Positions 1 through 10,300 are shown, counted from the first letter of the stretch. The stretch is DNA of 28,962 nt from Ephemerocybe angulata (GCA_013368325.1 JAACJK010000083.1:1-28962), one strand, 5' to 3'. Translations and numbers: made by a program. The notes: generated by a model from the letters alone, not told the origin.

Positions 1-574
1 TTGTGAACCAGCCGCAGTATCAGCACCATCCCATGCAATATCCTCCAATGTACCAACCCGCTGCCCTCCAGGGCATATATACGGTCCGTATGCGCAACCA
101 CCACCCCATATGCTCCATGGGTACCATCCAAGCCAATACATGTCTGTTTCGGCACCGTACATGAATGGTGAGTTCCAACTTCAGGGCTCAAGCAATGCTA
201 GGCTGATAATCTTCGTTCTGGTGTGTCTAGGTTATGGAAATCAGGAGTATACAATGTTGGAGTACCTATGGCTTCGTTTAACCCGCCTGAAGCGACGCAA
301 CCACCCAAAATGCGACCATCGAGACCGTTCAACCCGCCGCAACCAGACAGCGCTTACCCGTGCCCGAACAAGCAAAAATCGCGAACCCCCAGCCGCAGAC
401 AGTCGCAAAAAGGTGCCGCAAGCTAGGGACGAATCTCAGGCAGCACTAGAGGCAAAGCAGAAGGTTAGCATGGCATCGGATTCGAGTTCGGACTCAGAAG
501 GAGAACCGGAGGAAGAGGGAATATGTACAGCGGAACCTGGTACGTCTACAGTGCCTACGTCGATAATGCTCTAA

Positions 575-1175
575 AATATACTAGGAACTGTCCTATACGA
601 CTGGCCGAATGGGAAACGAGTTCGAAAATTCGAAACAGAGGACGAAGCAAAGCCAAATAACGACCAGGCGAAGTGGCAGTTCCGTTCTTTATGGTACAAG
701 CAACTGGAACCGCAAAGCCACCGAATACTCCGTTGCCATTGGAAAAGCGAAGACGAGCAAGTGCCTTGGGGTTGACGTATGCCCAATCCGGCCTGTGTAC
801 GCCCAGTGAAGCCCAAAACCGATCCCAGCACTCAGGAGAAGCAAATTCACGCCGGCTGCGCCCTATGCGGGTCCGGTCCACTTGTCCACCATGACTGTGC
901 CGCCAGGTGCCATCGGTATCGTGCAAAGGACATCAAGACTGGTGAAGAATACTTCCGCTGGGAGCACGAAGGATATCACGACCACCCACGCCCACCCACG
1001 AGCCACCTCTCTGTTTCAGAAACTGCTCAACTCGATGCTCAAGTCGTGCGTGGAGGGGAATGCAACGGTTCACGCTCTTCGCACCGGTGATCTGAATCCT
1101 GGATCCGTGCCCTTGCCCGACATTGCGCCTGCTCTTGCTAATCCCAGCGCCGCTCGGTACTTCGTCGCCAGAGCC
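575..1175 (+). pseudogene. GCM/WRKY-type zinc-finger segment of the transposase
   Basis: Reading from 575, the frame has an approach segment rich in Trp and charged residues (NGKRVRKFETEDEAKPNND, then KWQFRSLWYKQ). It meets a TGA at 773-775 and resumes in the same frame with GCALCGSGPLVHHDC and EHEGYHDHPRPP. The spaced Cys pairs followed by an H-rich block resemble the zinc ligands of WRKY-GCM1 fingers, which serve transposases as DNA-binding modules. Near 1040 the sense reading moves to another frame (EGNATVHALRTGDLNPGSVP) without any plausible intron, so a single-base indel is likely. As it stands, no intact DNA-binding protein can be made from this segment. Confidence 0.6.
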
Positions 1176-1201
1176 AGGCTCGGACTGGAGTTACGAACAC
1201 A

Positions 1202-1897
1202 ATGCCGAAGAACACTACTGCTGGGGCCACAATAAAACAAATTCTAGGTCTCAATGGCGAGCTCGGGGAGCCGTTTCTAATCTTCTCGCAGCTACACGAC
1301 CAAGGATTATTCATTTTCCGGACAGCGTTTATGAACTCGGTGCTGGAGGCGACTGTCGATGACTGGGTACTCGACAAAGACACTGTTGGCTCTCGACACG
1401 GCTTTGTAACGGATGGAAACCATTCTTACTTCAAGGATGGTGTTCTTCTCTCGACATCTGCATTCAGCGAGACGCTGAAAGCTTGGGTCCCAGTTCTATT
1501 ACCTCGTTTTTGGTGAAGACGCCGCCACCATCGCCCGCACTTCAAGCATCTGAATGATGCTGTCATGGCCAAAGTCCAGCGCGACGGGCTTCCATTCAAA
1601 AAGGAATACCTTCTCAATGTACGTCGCCTTGACGTCGCCTTGCTGCAACTGCAACGCATGCACACGCTAATGCGCTAATGCTTATTTTTGCTATAGGTCA
1701 TGGACTTCTCGCAAGCTCAGCGGAATGCGCATGCAGAGCTTAGCTCGTCCGGGCATCATTCTGCGTTATGCTGGATTCAGCCTATGATTGAGGTGAGCAT
1801 GGATATTAGGTTTTTAAGAGGGTCGAAAAATCTGATATACCCTGCCCCAGGACTTCGAGCCATGTTTTGAGGCACAGAGGTACATGGCTGTTCAATA
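1202..1897 (+). pseudogene. DDE (RNase H-fold) transposase core
   Basis: The frame starting at 1202 encodes ELGEPFLIFSQLHDQG, then HGFVTDGNHSYFKDGVLL and LKAWVPVL. This matches the first catalytic-Asp region (TDG) of MULE-like transposases. A TGA at 1514-1516 interrupts it, after which the same frame continues with HFKHLNDAVMAKVQRDG. A 78-nt GT-AG intron (1619-1696) joins this to VMDFSQAQRNAHAE, the expected second-Asp region about 75 residues later. A 58-nt intron (1793-1850) follows, leading into DFEPCFEAQRY. The third acidic residue cannot be assigned with confidence because the frame becomes unreliable after about 1900. The premature stop argues that this copy is inactive. Confidence 0.62.
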
Positions 1898-2219
1898 CTC
1901 CGTTGAGTCAGCCTGTGGTGCGGGGCACCGATGCACGCAGTACCCGAGAGGCCCAAGGCCATCATGCATCCACACTGCGAGTATGCTGCTGCGCTCCAGA
2001 AATTACTGAAGATGGACACTCAATCGGACTAGAAGAATACTTCTCAAACCTCGCTGTCATACTTCCCAACCAGGAGCTACATCCGTCTATTGCTGCTGGT
2101 CAAACTCCATGTGCAACGGATGGATGTGAACTGAATGCGGCTCCATCAGCCGTCAACTTCTACTGGCCGCTAATCTTGACAGTCGGGTCGAACCTTTCAG
2201 ACGGGAAGCGGCGGGCCAC

Positions 2220-2470
2220 AACCATCTCCGATTTGACGAAACATTCAAGATTATCTCCCCTGACTCGGAGATTGTGTATACCCTCGTTGGGCGTATCATT
2301 CATAAAAAGGATCACTTCACTGCTGAGCTTATGCTCGGCGGAGTTTCCTACACATACGACGACATGAACTCGAGGCTGCGTAGAGCTAAAAGGGCACCCA
2401 TCCCTTACAAAAGCGGACGACCGATGAATCCTACTACGTCTACCACCGCACCAGCCAGCTGGGAAAGGTA
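2220..2470 (+). pseudogene. USP-like C-terminal box fused to the transposase
   Basis: This part encodes FDETFKIISPDSEIVYTLVG, then RIIHKKDHFTAELMLGG and VSYTYDDMNSRLRR. The order (a beta strand, an IIH..DHFTA motif, then YTYDD) resembles the His-box end of ubiquitin-specific peptidases, where a His within a GHY-like motif is catalytic. That is a pattern judgement only: the usual Cys box is not visible upstream, where the frame is broken (stop near 2030). It may be a non-catalytic USP fold, or unrelated. Confidence 0.35.
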
Positions 2471-2846
2471 TGTGTTCAAATACATGTGTCCACGGTATAC
2501 TCTGGTCTTACGCTCTCCTGGCAGACGACTCAGTCCATCCAGAAAATGAGGACAACTTTCACCACTACGAGCGAGTCAGCAGTGTTGGCTCAATTCCAAA
2601 ACGACCTCTCAGCGTGTCAGACGGCAGCTCTTCTGGGTCGGATATTGAAATGGGTCTACCCCATCCAAATCCAGTCGCTCTGATGGCACGGTTTACGATA
2701 ACGACTTCAGCTCCGAGGATGAACCACTCATTCACTCAATATTTGAATCCAAGTCTCTCTGGGATGACGACATCGATGGACCCACAGAGACCAACACGCC
2801 TGGTCCAAGCAACAAGCCGGGCCCAAGCACGAGCTTATCTGACGCT

Positions 2847-3397
2847 TTGGCTCTTTGGGACAAAGTTGCAAAGGCTAAGGCGAAGCCCGCTGCTTCAGTC
2901 ACAGCTGATATTGCTATTCCATCTTGCGAGACATGTGGGCTAGATGGCGCAGCTGCGTTGTCCACGATTCTCTGTCATCTGTGTAAGGTGGTCTGGCATA
3001 CTTCATGCATGCGCCGGTTTCTTCCAAAGATCATCTTGACGACATCGACTTTCTGTTCTGCTGTCCTCAATGCAGGTATGCAATTAACGGTCGCTGGGAT
3101 CAGTCAATGTACAGTGTATTTCTACCATTTGCAATGACTCACTCACTTACGTGTATTTGATATAGGCTTGGTCGCTTCCTCCTGGTCAACGTGCACCAAA
3201 TCACCAGACTGAACAACCGAAAATCGTATCCAGCGCAGATTATCTCCCGTACTAATGACACGGTTACTCTGCAGTGGCACAAGTACAATGACTGGCCTCA
3301 AAATCTCCGGTCATGGTGTCAGATACCTTCACACTATCCGTGCAGGAGTGTTATAGTATGCTCTGGCGAGACGACTTCGCAACAGATTTACCAGTGA
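2847..3397 (+). pseudogene. PHD finger followed by a chromo/Tudor-like linker
   Basis: From 2925 the frame gives CETCG, ten residues on ILCHLC, then VWHTSCM; after a one-base frame change near 3026 it gives DIDFLFCCPQC. Together this is the C4-H-C3 spacing of a PHD finger, the kind of zinc module that reads histone tails. The Cys codon at 3071-3073 lies directly before a 90-nt GT-AG intron (3076-3165). After it come LGRFLLVNVHQITRLNN and KSYPAQIISRTNDTVTLQWHK, a short beta-rich stretch in which aromatic and basic residues alternate, like a chromo- or Tudor-like barrel. The frame then breaks again near 3350. Zinc ligands are all present but split between two frames. Confidence 0.5.
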
Positions 3398-3450
3398 GTG
3401 TCATTCTTTACTGAGCACTTGCAAATCCGCATATTCATTCTCTTATTTTG

Positions 3451-4604
3451 AAAGAACTCATTGGGCTCAATCGTCTGCCAATTGTGCTCTATGATATTAC
3501 AAGCGAAGAGGACGTCGAAGCACTGTGGGAAGCGGACTCACTTGGCATACTCTCTGCTTTGAAGGATGCTGAGACTGCCATTGTGGAGTTTGTCACTGGT
3601 ATCCGATACCATCCCATCATGAATGTGCTAATGGAGTGGATGGAAGAGCTCCCGCTCTCCACGCCTAAGCGTCACTTCGCTCGAAAAAAGCATCTCCTCC
3701 GCTTCCCATCGAAGATGTTTTCAATTCCCCTCTTTCCCGGACATCGAGCAGCTATCGATAACTACATCTCGATGACATTTACAGAGCTCTTAGCAGGGAA
3801 GGAAGAAGAGCACATCTGTGTCGTAGTCCTTCTGCGACTATTGGTCCTCCGCAAATACCTCAAGCTCGAGCCGTCCGATGACGCAGAAATATTCGAACTT
3901 TCGCGCATTCTCACAGAGAAGGAGTACAGCATGACTACAGAAAACGATATTGCGACTCGATCCCGAATCCAACGGCTACTCACCACGCATGAACGGGCAT
4001 TCTACTGCAACCGAGCCAACCTTCTGGGGAACTCTACGCTCGATCCAACCCCTCAGATCACATCATCCACCATCGCATCGGAGGACTGGAGTATGAATAC
4101 GCACCTCCTCAAAGGGCACTCGCAAATTCAACGCAAAATCGGTGATGTACCAGTGGAGCATCCTGCAAACCTCATTCGCATTCTGACTGAGGATGGTTCC
4201 CCATACATCATGGGACATTCGTTCATGATTACAAGGATGATATGGCGTTGTTTGGTTCAACACCCTATCCCTTGAAGACTCGGCCCCCTCGGGACCCTGC
4301 TTTGGGCCCAGAACCATTCCCCTTCAACCCGAACGAGCCGCCAGCTACCCTGAATGGTGAATCTACCTTTCGGGTAATACAGCCAAGCAAGCCCGTCCCC
4401 TCGACACCCAAGCCGAAGCCAAAGAAGAAGGAACAAGAGAAACTCGCTCACCTTCCGGCCCCAGTCCCAGTCGCAACTCGCCTCACCAGAAAGGTGACTA
4501 TGGATCAACGTTTACAGACAGAGAAACGAAGGGGAGAAGGGGAGTCGGACGAAGAATTTATTCCTGGCAGTAAAAAGCGAGCCAAGAAGCATCACGTATC
4601 GTAG
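3451..4604 (+). pseudogene. C-terminal region of the transposase gene
   Basis: An open frame of about 275 codons (to 4275) begins after a probable acceptor near 3453. It encodes a Leu-rich, mostly helical segment beginning KELIGLNRLPIVLYDITSEE. I do not recognise a domain in it. Near 4235 the sense reading moves to a second frame that ends at 4604. That second part is Pro/Lys-rich and basic, with PKPKPKKKEQEK and a terminal SKKRAKKHH resembling a nuclear localisation signal. This fits the tail of a nuclear transposase. The frame switch has no obvious intron, so one more indel is the simplest reading. Confidence 0.5.
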
Positions 4605-4983
4605 TATAGCTCTGTCCCCCAAAAGTGCGAATGAATTGTATATTGATGTTTACTGCTGAACCTGATGCACTCGCCTCACAAGATTCCATATTCACGATGC
4701 TCTAGCTACCTTAAATCTAATGTCAAGTTATCTCCTGAATTCTTTAGGTACTTGTGGAGTGGGGTGCAAAATGGCGGTTGACTTATCGAACTTTGATGGC
4801 GCCGTGCAAGTCTCAATATGGGCACCCACCAACTATTCACTGCACCACAGTTGAACCTGATCTCGTCACCTCTCCAAATTTCGTGTAATATACCCAGAAT
4901 ATACCTCTAATGTACTTAGCTTGGTTTTTCCCATTTCCTTTGGGTAGTTTTTGCACGGCGATTAGATTCGTGCCCGGCACACT

Positions 4984-5015
4984 CCATATTGATGGCACCG
5001 TGCGACACAATATGG
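4984..5015. repeat. Short perfect hairpin
   Basis: CCATATTG at 4984-4991 is exactly complementary to CAATATGG at 5008-5015, giving an 8-bp stem with a 16-nt loop that contains GATGGCACCGTGC. A related GATGGC...CAATATGGG stretch occurs near 4794-4821 without the left arm, so the hairpin may have arisen from a duplicated word. Confidence 0.6.
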
Positions 5016-5104
5016 GATTGTATACTACAATGAGAGATACAATATACTAATATACTTCCATAACTAATGTATTCTAAGGTCCCACCTGTAAAGAAAAACT
5101 TTTC

Positions 5105-5204
5105 ACGCAAACCCACCGCAAATTGAAGGTCACCTACCGCAAATTCGATGCAAGTCAACGCAAATAACCGCAAAGTACATGCAGATCACCGCAAGTCAAC
5201 GCAA
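5105..5204. repeat. Ten-unit degenerate ~10.4-bp repeat with CGCAA core
   Basis: CGCAA occurs at 5106, 5117, 5138, 5159, 5169, 5190 and 5200. The steps are 11, 21, 21, 10, 21 and 10 bp, that is one or two times about 10.5. Two of the missing positions hold degenerate copies, TGCAA at 5149 and TGCAG at 5180; the slot at 5127 has no clear core. The unit is roughly ACCGCAAATCA. The period equals one DNA helical turn, so all cores face the same side of the helix. It could be a minisatellite, a transposase-binding subterminal array or a cluster of regulator sites. Confidence 0.7.
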
Positions 5205-5532
5205 CTTGACGTGTGGGAATCAACTAAGGCTCAACATCAATTCCCTGGTTTGGGGAAGGTGTTGGGTTCCACTGCCCAAAGTCGTTATGTATGAGGTGGG
5301 CCATACCATATATATAAAGGTAGTTCTCATATAGCCCTATTTCATGCTCTAGAGTCTGTGATTTGCCCAACAGTCGCTGGAATTGGACCAACTTTGACAT
5401 ATTATCAGGTATTCCATAGGCATCTCCTCGCTTTGTTATTTCTATGCTGGTAGACTGTACTGACATATGCTGAGTTATATAACTATGTACGTATGCATCC
5501 AGGCCCAAAATTTTCAGTTTTCGTATATTTAC

Positions 5533-5557
5533 CGCAAATTACCGCACCGCAACGCAG
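5533..5557. repeat. Secondary CGCA cluster
   Basis: Four CGCA words (5533, 5543, 5548, 5553) at steps of 10, 5 and 5 bp repeat the core seen in the 5105-5204 array, about 330 bp away in the same orientation. A further ACCGCAAG lies near 5851. This suggests that the array and this cluster belong to one element. Confidence 0.4.
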
Positions 5558-5787
5558 AATTTTTGGCCACCCAACGGAATGGTGCGCAATGGCGGCAGGT
5601 AATGTTTTTATGTGCATCGGCACTGTTTTGTAGGCGAACTCGGCGCCGAGGGGAGGAGAAAGGACTTACTCAAAATTCGATGGTGCAGTAATGAGCGCCT
5701 GCGTAATGGCGGTGACAAGGTTCATCTTGAGCTTAGAAACAGATTCGCTGAGTTCGCGGATGGAATGGAATTGCGCTTGACAGGGGT

Positions 5788-5809
5788 GTGACTCTGTACT
5801 TTGTGACTC
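5788..5809 (+). promoter_or_regulatory. Two GTGACTC (AP-1/Gcn4-like) words upstream of GST
   Basis: Identical GTGACTC heptamers at 5788-5794 and 5803-5809 sit 15 bp apart, about 130 bp before the GST start codon. TGACTC is the core of bZIP (AP-1/Gcn4/Yap-type) sites, which commonly control oxidative-stress and detoxification genes in fungi. The regulatory role is inferred from position and sequence only. Confidence 0.35.
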
Positions 5810-5819
5810 GAAGCAAATC

Positions 5820-5827
5820 TATTTATA
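5820..5827 (+). promoter_or_regulatory. TATA-like box of the GST gene
   Basis: TATTTATA lies about 110 bp before the GST ATG and just downstream of the paired GTGACTC words. It is the only TATA-like match I noticed in the proximal upstream region. Confidence 0.4.
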
Positions 5828-5935
5828 GGGATAGGCTAAAGTACAAAACATACCGCAAGTTCCAAGGAAAGACTCACCATCCAATCCAACCCCACTCATC
5901 TCAAATACCAGTAACCCCACCCACCCCATTTTGAA

Positions 5936-6800
5936 ATGGTCCTCACTCTCTTCGGGAACCCGCAATCCGGATGCACCAAGCGCGTCGCAACCGTGCTATA
6001 CGAGAAGCAAGTCCCATTCACCTTCGTCGACGTCGACCTGGTCAAGGGCGAACAGTTCACGCCCGATCACCTGGAGAAACAGCCCTTCGCCAAAGTGCCC
6101 TACATCGTGAGCATAACCTATCCCCAACTTCCAATGTTTCATTTGGCATCACGATCCTGACTATTCATGTCTCCGAACTTGAAGGACGATGACGGCTTCA
6201 TCCTGTACGAAAGCCGGGCGATATGCCGATACATCGAAAAGAAGTACCCAGATCAGGGTACTAAACTCATCCCGACTGACCCCAAAGCGGAGGCTCTTTT
6301 TGAGCAGGCCGCTTCTATTGAGCTTTGCAACTTCAACCCCTATGCCACCGGCGCTGTTTATGAGGCGCTCGTTAAGCCCCGGTACGTCTCGCAAGCTTCA
6401 GGTATTCATCTGGCAAAGTTCATACTAATGCTCTGCGCCGGTCAGCTTCCTCGGCCAGCCCACTGACCCCCAGGCAGTCGCCTCGCTTCTTGCCAACCTG
6501 GAGAAGAACCTCGACGTGTACGAGAAGATACTCTCTAAGCAGAAGTATCTCTCGGGCGACGCCATCACACTCGCCGATCTCTTCCACATCCCTCCCGCTG
6601 TGGCACTACCGGCTACGGGAAGCACCGCGATTGAATCTAGGCCCAATGTCGCAAGGTGAGTGTAACGGATCGAGTCTACATATTACTCACACAACATTAC
6701 TGACGATGATATACTTCGCATCTTATCAAGGTGGTTTAAGGACCTGACGGAGCGGCCGTCGTGGAAGAAGGTTCTGGAGGAGTTTCGGCCCAAAGCCTGA
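5936..6800 (+). CDS. Glutathione S-transferase, phi-like
   Basis: Four exons (5936-6106, 6185-6381, 6446-6655, 6731-6800) join without frame errors into 215 residues, the usual GST length. Introns are 78, 64 and 75 nt and GT-AG. The N-terminal thioredoxin fold begins MVLTLFGNPQSGCTKRV. Ser11 is the likely thiolate-activating residue, Cys13 is nearby, KVPYI holds the cis-Pro (Pro55), and YESRAICRYI holds the Glu66-Ser67 pair that binds the gamma-glutamyl part of glutathione. The helical C-terminal domain (from about residue 90) ends in WFKDLTERPSWKKVLEEF, typical of fungal GSTs. The enzyme conjugates glutathione to electrophiles in the cytosol, and white-rot and other agaricomycetes have many such genes. 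The start is the first ATG after the TATA-like box. Substrate range cannot be read from sequence. The phi-like assignment rests on the SGCTKRV region and overall resemblance. Confidence 0.92.
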
Positions 6801-7388
6801 TCTCTGAATTCTAGTCTGTACAACGGTCTTTGGATCCCGATAATAAGCGCGAGGAACGATGTGCAAGTCTGAAAACAATGATGAATGAATGAATGAAGAA
6901 CGAATCTACAAGGATCTCTGAGTCTAATGCTACAATGCTGATTAAGTGTCCAATGGTGTGTGTCCGTGACCAAACCACTACTCGAGCCTCGGCCCTCTAC
7001 TCTACTCTATTCTAAGAAAGAGTCCATGACCAATGTCCATAAGTTTGGTCAATAACTCGTCGTGGTCAAGAAGATTACAGACACAGGCGCCTAACGGGAC
7101 GATGAGGGCGGCAGAACAGCGCTACGCGCTAGTCCAACAGGTTTCGCTCAATTGAAACCTTGTGAACCACTGTTTTTGCAATTACATCTCTCGATTCATC
7201 GTGTCTCCTCAATCGTATCTCACGTTCGGACCGCTCCCGCTCCAGCTCACTCCGGTTCCAAAGCCTAACGAACATACAAACACCCAATCGCCACATCCAC
7301 CTTGGTTCCATATTCACTAACATACATGATACAACAAGATTCCAAACCCACTACATAAAACGAAACCGTCCAAAAGTACCATTACATC
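6801..7388. other. Convergent 3' interval, no gene seen
   Basis: This lies between the GST stop and the minus-strand Slm1-like stop. I see no supported ORF or RNA gene, only short GAAT repeats near 6885 and pyrimidine-rich sequence that should contain the two converging 3' UTRs. Confidence 0.5.
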
Positions 7389-10300
7389 TCAGAACAGAAC
7401 CAACAAATATCCAAGTCCATCGCCTCTCAACACCCCGCCCCCACTACTCCCCCCTCCTCTCCTCCCTCTCATAAATATCCTCATCCCCAAACCCATCCCC
7501 CCAGTATCATCCTGCCCCACAACACCCGGATCCCTCAACGCATACCCCTTCACCACCTCAATCACCACCGGCGGCGGAGGCGGCGTCCCACTCGCATGCA
7601 CAATCCGCCCCTCAGGCTTCTTCTCCATCTGCCTCCGACTCGCCCTCCTCTCCACATTCCTATCGGCCTCCCCATGCCCACGTCCCTCGTCATGTGCCCG
7701 CTCCTGCTCATGCTCATGTGCCGTGTACCCACCGGTGTGCCCATACGGCCCACTCCCAACAGGCGCAGGCGCCTCCGCCTCATACGGACTCCTCTCATAC
7801 GGACTCCTCCCATACCCATACCCTCCCCCACCCGTCTTCTTATCAATCTACACCCCCCACAACACAACCCAATCAGCATCCCCCCTCATACCAAAGAAAA
7901 ACGACGACGACGTACCGCATACCCATTCGGCCCAACCTCAGCATACCTCCCATGCCCACCATACCCCGGCGGCGCCTCCCCCTCATGCCCTCCAACATGC
8001 TCCTCCCTTACAACATACCGCTCATTCACAGTGTACACATACTCGCCCCCCTCCTCCTCCACACTACTCCCCTCATCGTACTCGCCCTCATCTTCACCCT
8101 CGCTCGCATACCCGACGCTCTTGACAGCAGCCTCCACAGGGCCCGAGCGCCGAAGAGCTTCGGACGCAACGAGGTACCGCGCGCAGAGCATGCGCATGTC
8201 GTTCCACCACTCCATCATATCCTCGTGCGACCTCGCGCGGAACGTCCACGCTTTCGAGCCCGACCCGCCTTCACCTACAACGAGTAAACGTACATCAGCA
8301 TCGGGCCGTATTCAGGTCGACTCGAGATAGCCCAAAAACCCAAACCACAAAACGCAACTCACCTCCCAAAAGCGCCTTAATCCGACTCCCCCCACCAGCC
8401 CCCGCCTTAACAGTCCCCATCCCATCCCTCCTCCCCTCCACATGAAACTTATGACTCCTCGCCCCCACCCCACTCGCCGGCCCCAACGTACAATTCGGCA
8501 AAAACAAACTAAAGCTCGGCGTCAACGCCCCCGCCACTCCCGGATCACTACTCGCAAACTCATGCAAGAACCCCGCCGGCGTAAGCACATAATACCCCTC
8601 CTTATAACTCCTCGTAAAAGAGGACTTGCGCTCCAAATTCCCGGTATGCACCGGAACAACACTCGGATCGTCCTTGAGCGGATACACGATGAACTCCGGG
8701 TCCCTCAACGGCGTCTCTGGATCCAACAAATGGTCTGAACGCGCAGCAAAGCTCACCCACTCGCGCTCGGGCGTGAGACTGGCCATATGCTCCGCAAGCG
8801 AGTCGTAGATCGCCATCTCCGCCTGCGTCGCGCGCGAATGCCACTCGCTGAACGTGGCCCAGGCGGACTGGATCGAGCGCACGATGCCTTCCTCGAAGTG
8901 CGCGCTGTTCTGCTGCATGATGATGATCGACTTTTGGAGCAGGTTCTCTTCGAGGACTTGGCGCTGGAGCTGCTTCGAGACGGCTTGGTTCGCGAGGTAC
9001 CTGGCGGGCGATCAAGGTGTCAGCATGTGCGGAGAGAAGAAGGGGAGATGTAATAGAGGAAAGAAAGTAGTCGAAATGAGAATGGGAGAACAGAGTCAGG
9101 CGTGGCCATCCAATCCTGAAGGCAGCGTCGCCGCATTCCAGCTCGATTCAGAGTAGACGGCTAGCCAAAGAGCGCGGCACACCCGGCTCACCCTCCCCAC
9201 AAATTGAAGCCAGCAGTGCGACGCGGCACATCGACGCGGGACAAGCACTCCCCTCCTCCCCGCAAAGTGAAGCACCACCAATCCCGAAACAGAAGAAGAG
9301 CCGAAGACTCAAACAAATGAACGAAGGAACGAAAGTCGCAACGACGAATCCAAAACCAACACCACCTCTCCAAAGAACACAAACACCCCGATCGCCGAGC
9401 CCAACGAGCGAGAGCCTCATTCGAAGACACACTTCAAATCGAGCTCCATCCAAGGCAAAGACACCTGCACCAACTCCACGACACTGACATCCCACACAGG
9501 CCAGAACCAAACCACCGCTCACAAGGGACTGAACACAAGGAGTGCGACAGGTCGCGCCCAAAGGCCACATCGCACCCCGATGCAGAGCCAAGAACACCCA
9601 ACCATGGCCATCCCCGCACCCGTCCCGTGCTTGCACAGGCAAGTATCGCCCTCGAATGCCTCTACACAGGCGCCAACCATATCCAAATACCAACCCAAAC
9701 GCACAAATGACCGAGAACCCCAAACGATCCCAAGACACCTGCACCAAATCCAAGACACCGACACGCCGACACAGGCGCACACCAAACCACCGCGCACAAG
9801 GGACGCCCATCGCGGTTTGGCTGAGGTCGCGCCCAGGATCCCACATCGCACACGACGCAGACCCAAGAGCACCCAACCATGTCCAACCCCGCATCCGTCC
9901 CGCATCGCAGAGCCATGCATCGCCGACACAACACCCCACCGCGCCCCACCACCACCTCTCAAAGAACCGATAACCAAGCTCTCCAAACGCCCAAAAAAAG
10001 AACGAACGAACGAACGAAACCCCGAAACGAAGAAAAGCACTCACGGATCACTCCTCGCCGCCAAACTCATCGGCGTATTCTTATACATGCTCACCGCATT
10101 CGCGAGCTCGCCCACCAGCTTCGTGCTCAGCTCTCTTTCTTTCGCGACGCCCGCCGCGAGTTTGCCTGTGTCGTTTTGGACGTTCTGCGGGGTGGGGGAG
10201 GATGATGTCAGTAATAGTATTGGGGGAAGGAAGGCACGAGCGGGGGTATGCGTAGGCGAAGGAGCGAAGGCGCGAACGGACGCGCGAACGAACGAAGGAG

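Larger units (their letters stand above)
1..4604 (+). mobile_element. Decayed MULE-type transposase with GCM/WRKY zinc finger, USP-like and PHD modules
   Basis: The whole stretch reads as one plus-strand gene broken into several frames. In order I see a Ser/acidic N-terminus, a GCM/WRKY-like zinc-binding segment (about 600-1010), a DDE transposase core (about 1230-1790), a USP-like patch (about 2240-2400), a PHD finger (2925-3073) and a long helical/basic C-terminal part (3451-4604). Introns still recognisable include 1619-1696, 1793-1850 and 3076-3165. Known background: MULE transposases carrying WRKY-GCM1 fingers are widespread in fungi, and agaricomycete proteins of this kind are often labelled GCM-domain proteins. 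Damage seen: in-frame TGA at 773-775 and 1514-1516, a frame change near 1040, another inside the PHD finger near 3026 and one near 4235. The left end may continue outside the window. I found no terminal inverted repeats or target-site duplications. The transposase assignment is fairly secure; the exact architecture is inferred from broken frames. Confidence 0.72.
4605..5935. other. Non-coding, AT-richer interval between the transposase remnant and GST
   Basis: No convincing gene is present. The interval is visibly more AT-rich than the flanks and carries repeated words: ATGGCGG (near 4770, 5590 and 5705), a partly repeated GATGGC[AG]CCGTGC block (near 4795 and 4991), a hairpin (4984-5015) and the CGCAA array (5105-5204) with a second small cluster (5533-5557). 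A 94-codon minus-strand ORF (5224-5508) has no recognisable features. The region may be transposon subterminal or flanking sequence plus the GST promoter at its right end. Confidence 0.6.
9001..10044 (-). other. 1044-nt intron of the Slm1-like gene
   Basis: The donor GTGAGT directly follows the exon ending in SDP, and the acceptor CCAG directly precedes YLANQAV. The flanking exons fit in phase and give a continuous F-BAR helix, so the intron call is sound despite a length some twenty times the local norm. It contains a ~275-bp tandem repeat and a GAAC tetranucleotide run. A 298-codon open frame on the minus strand spans most of it but is out of phase with the gene and looks like compositional noise. 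Confidence 0.75.

Noticed and set aside
5224..5508. 94-codon minus-strand ORF beside the CGCAA array
   Set aside because: No domain, no promoter or intron context, and AT-rich codons unlike the neighbouring genes. Kept only as a remark in the interval entry.
7596..8330. 244-codon plus-strand ORF
   Set aside because: It is antisense to the last exons of the Slm1-like gene; Pro/Arg/Thr-rich translation mirrors the Gly-rich coding strand.
9148..10044. 298-codon minus-strand ORF and 322-codon plus-strand ORF around 9580-10548
   Set aside because: Both lie in the Slm1-like introns, are out of phase with flanking exons, are rich in Cys/Trp/Gly or Arg/Pro/Thr, and follow tandem repeats; they are compositional.
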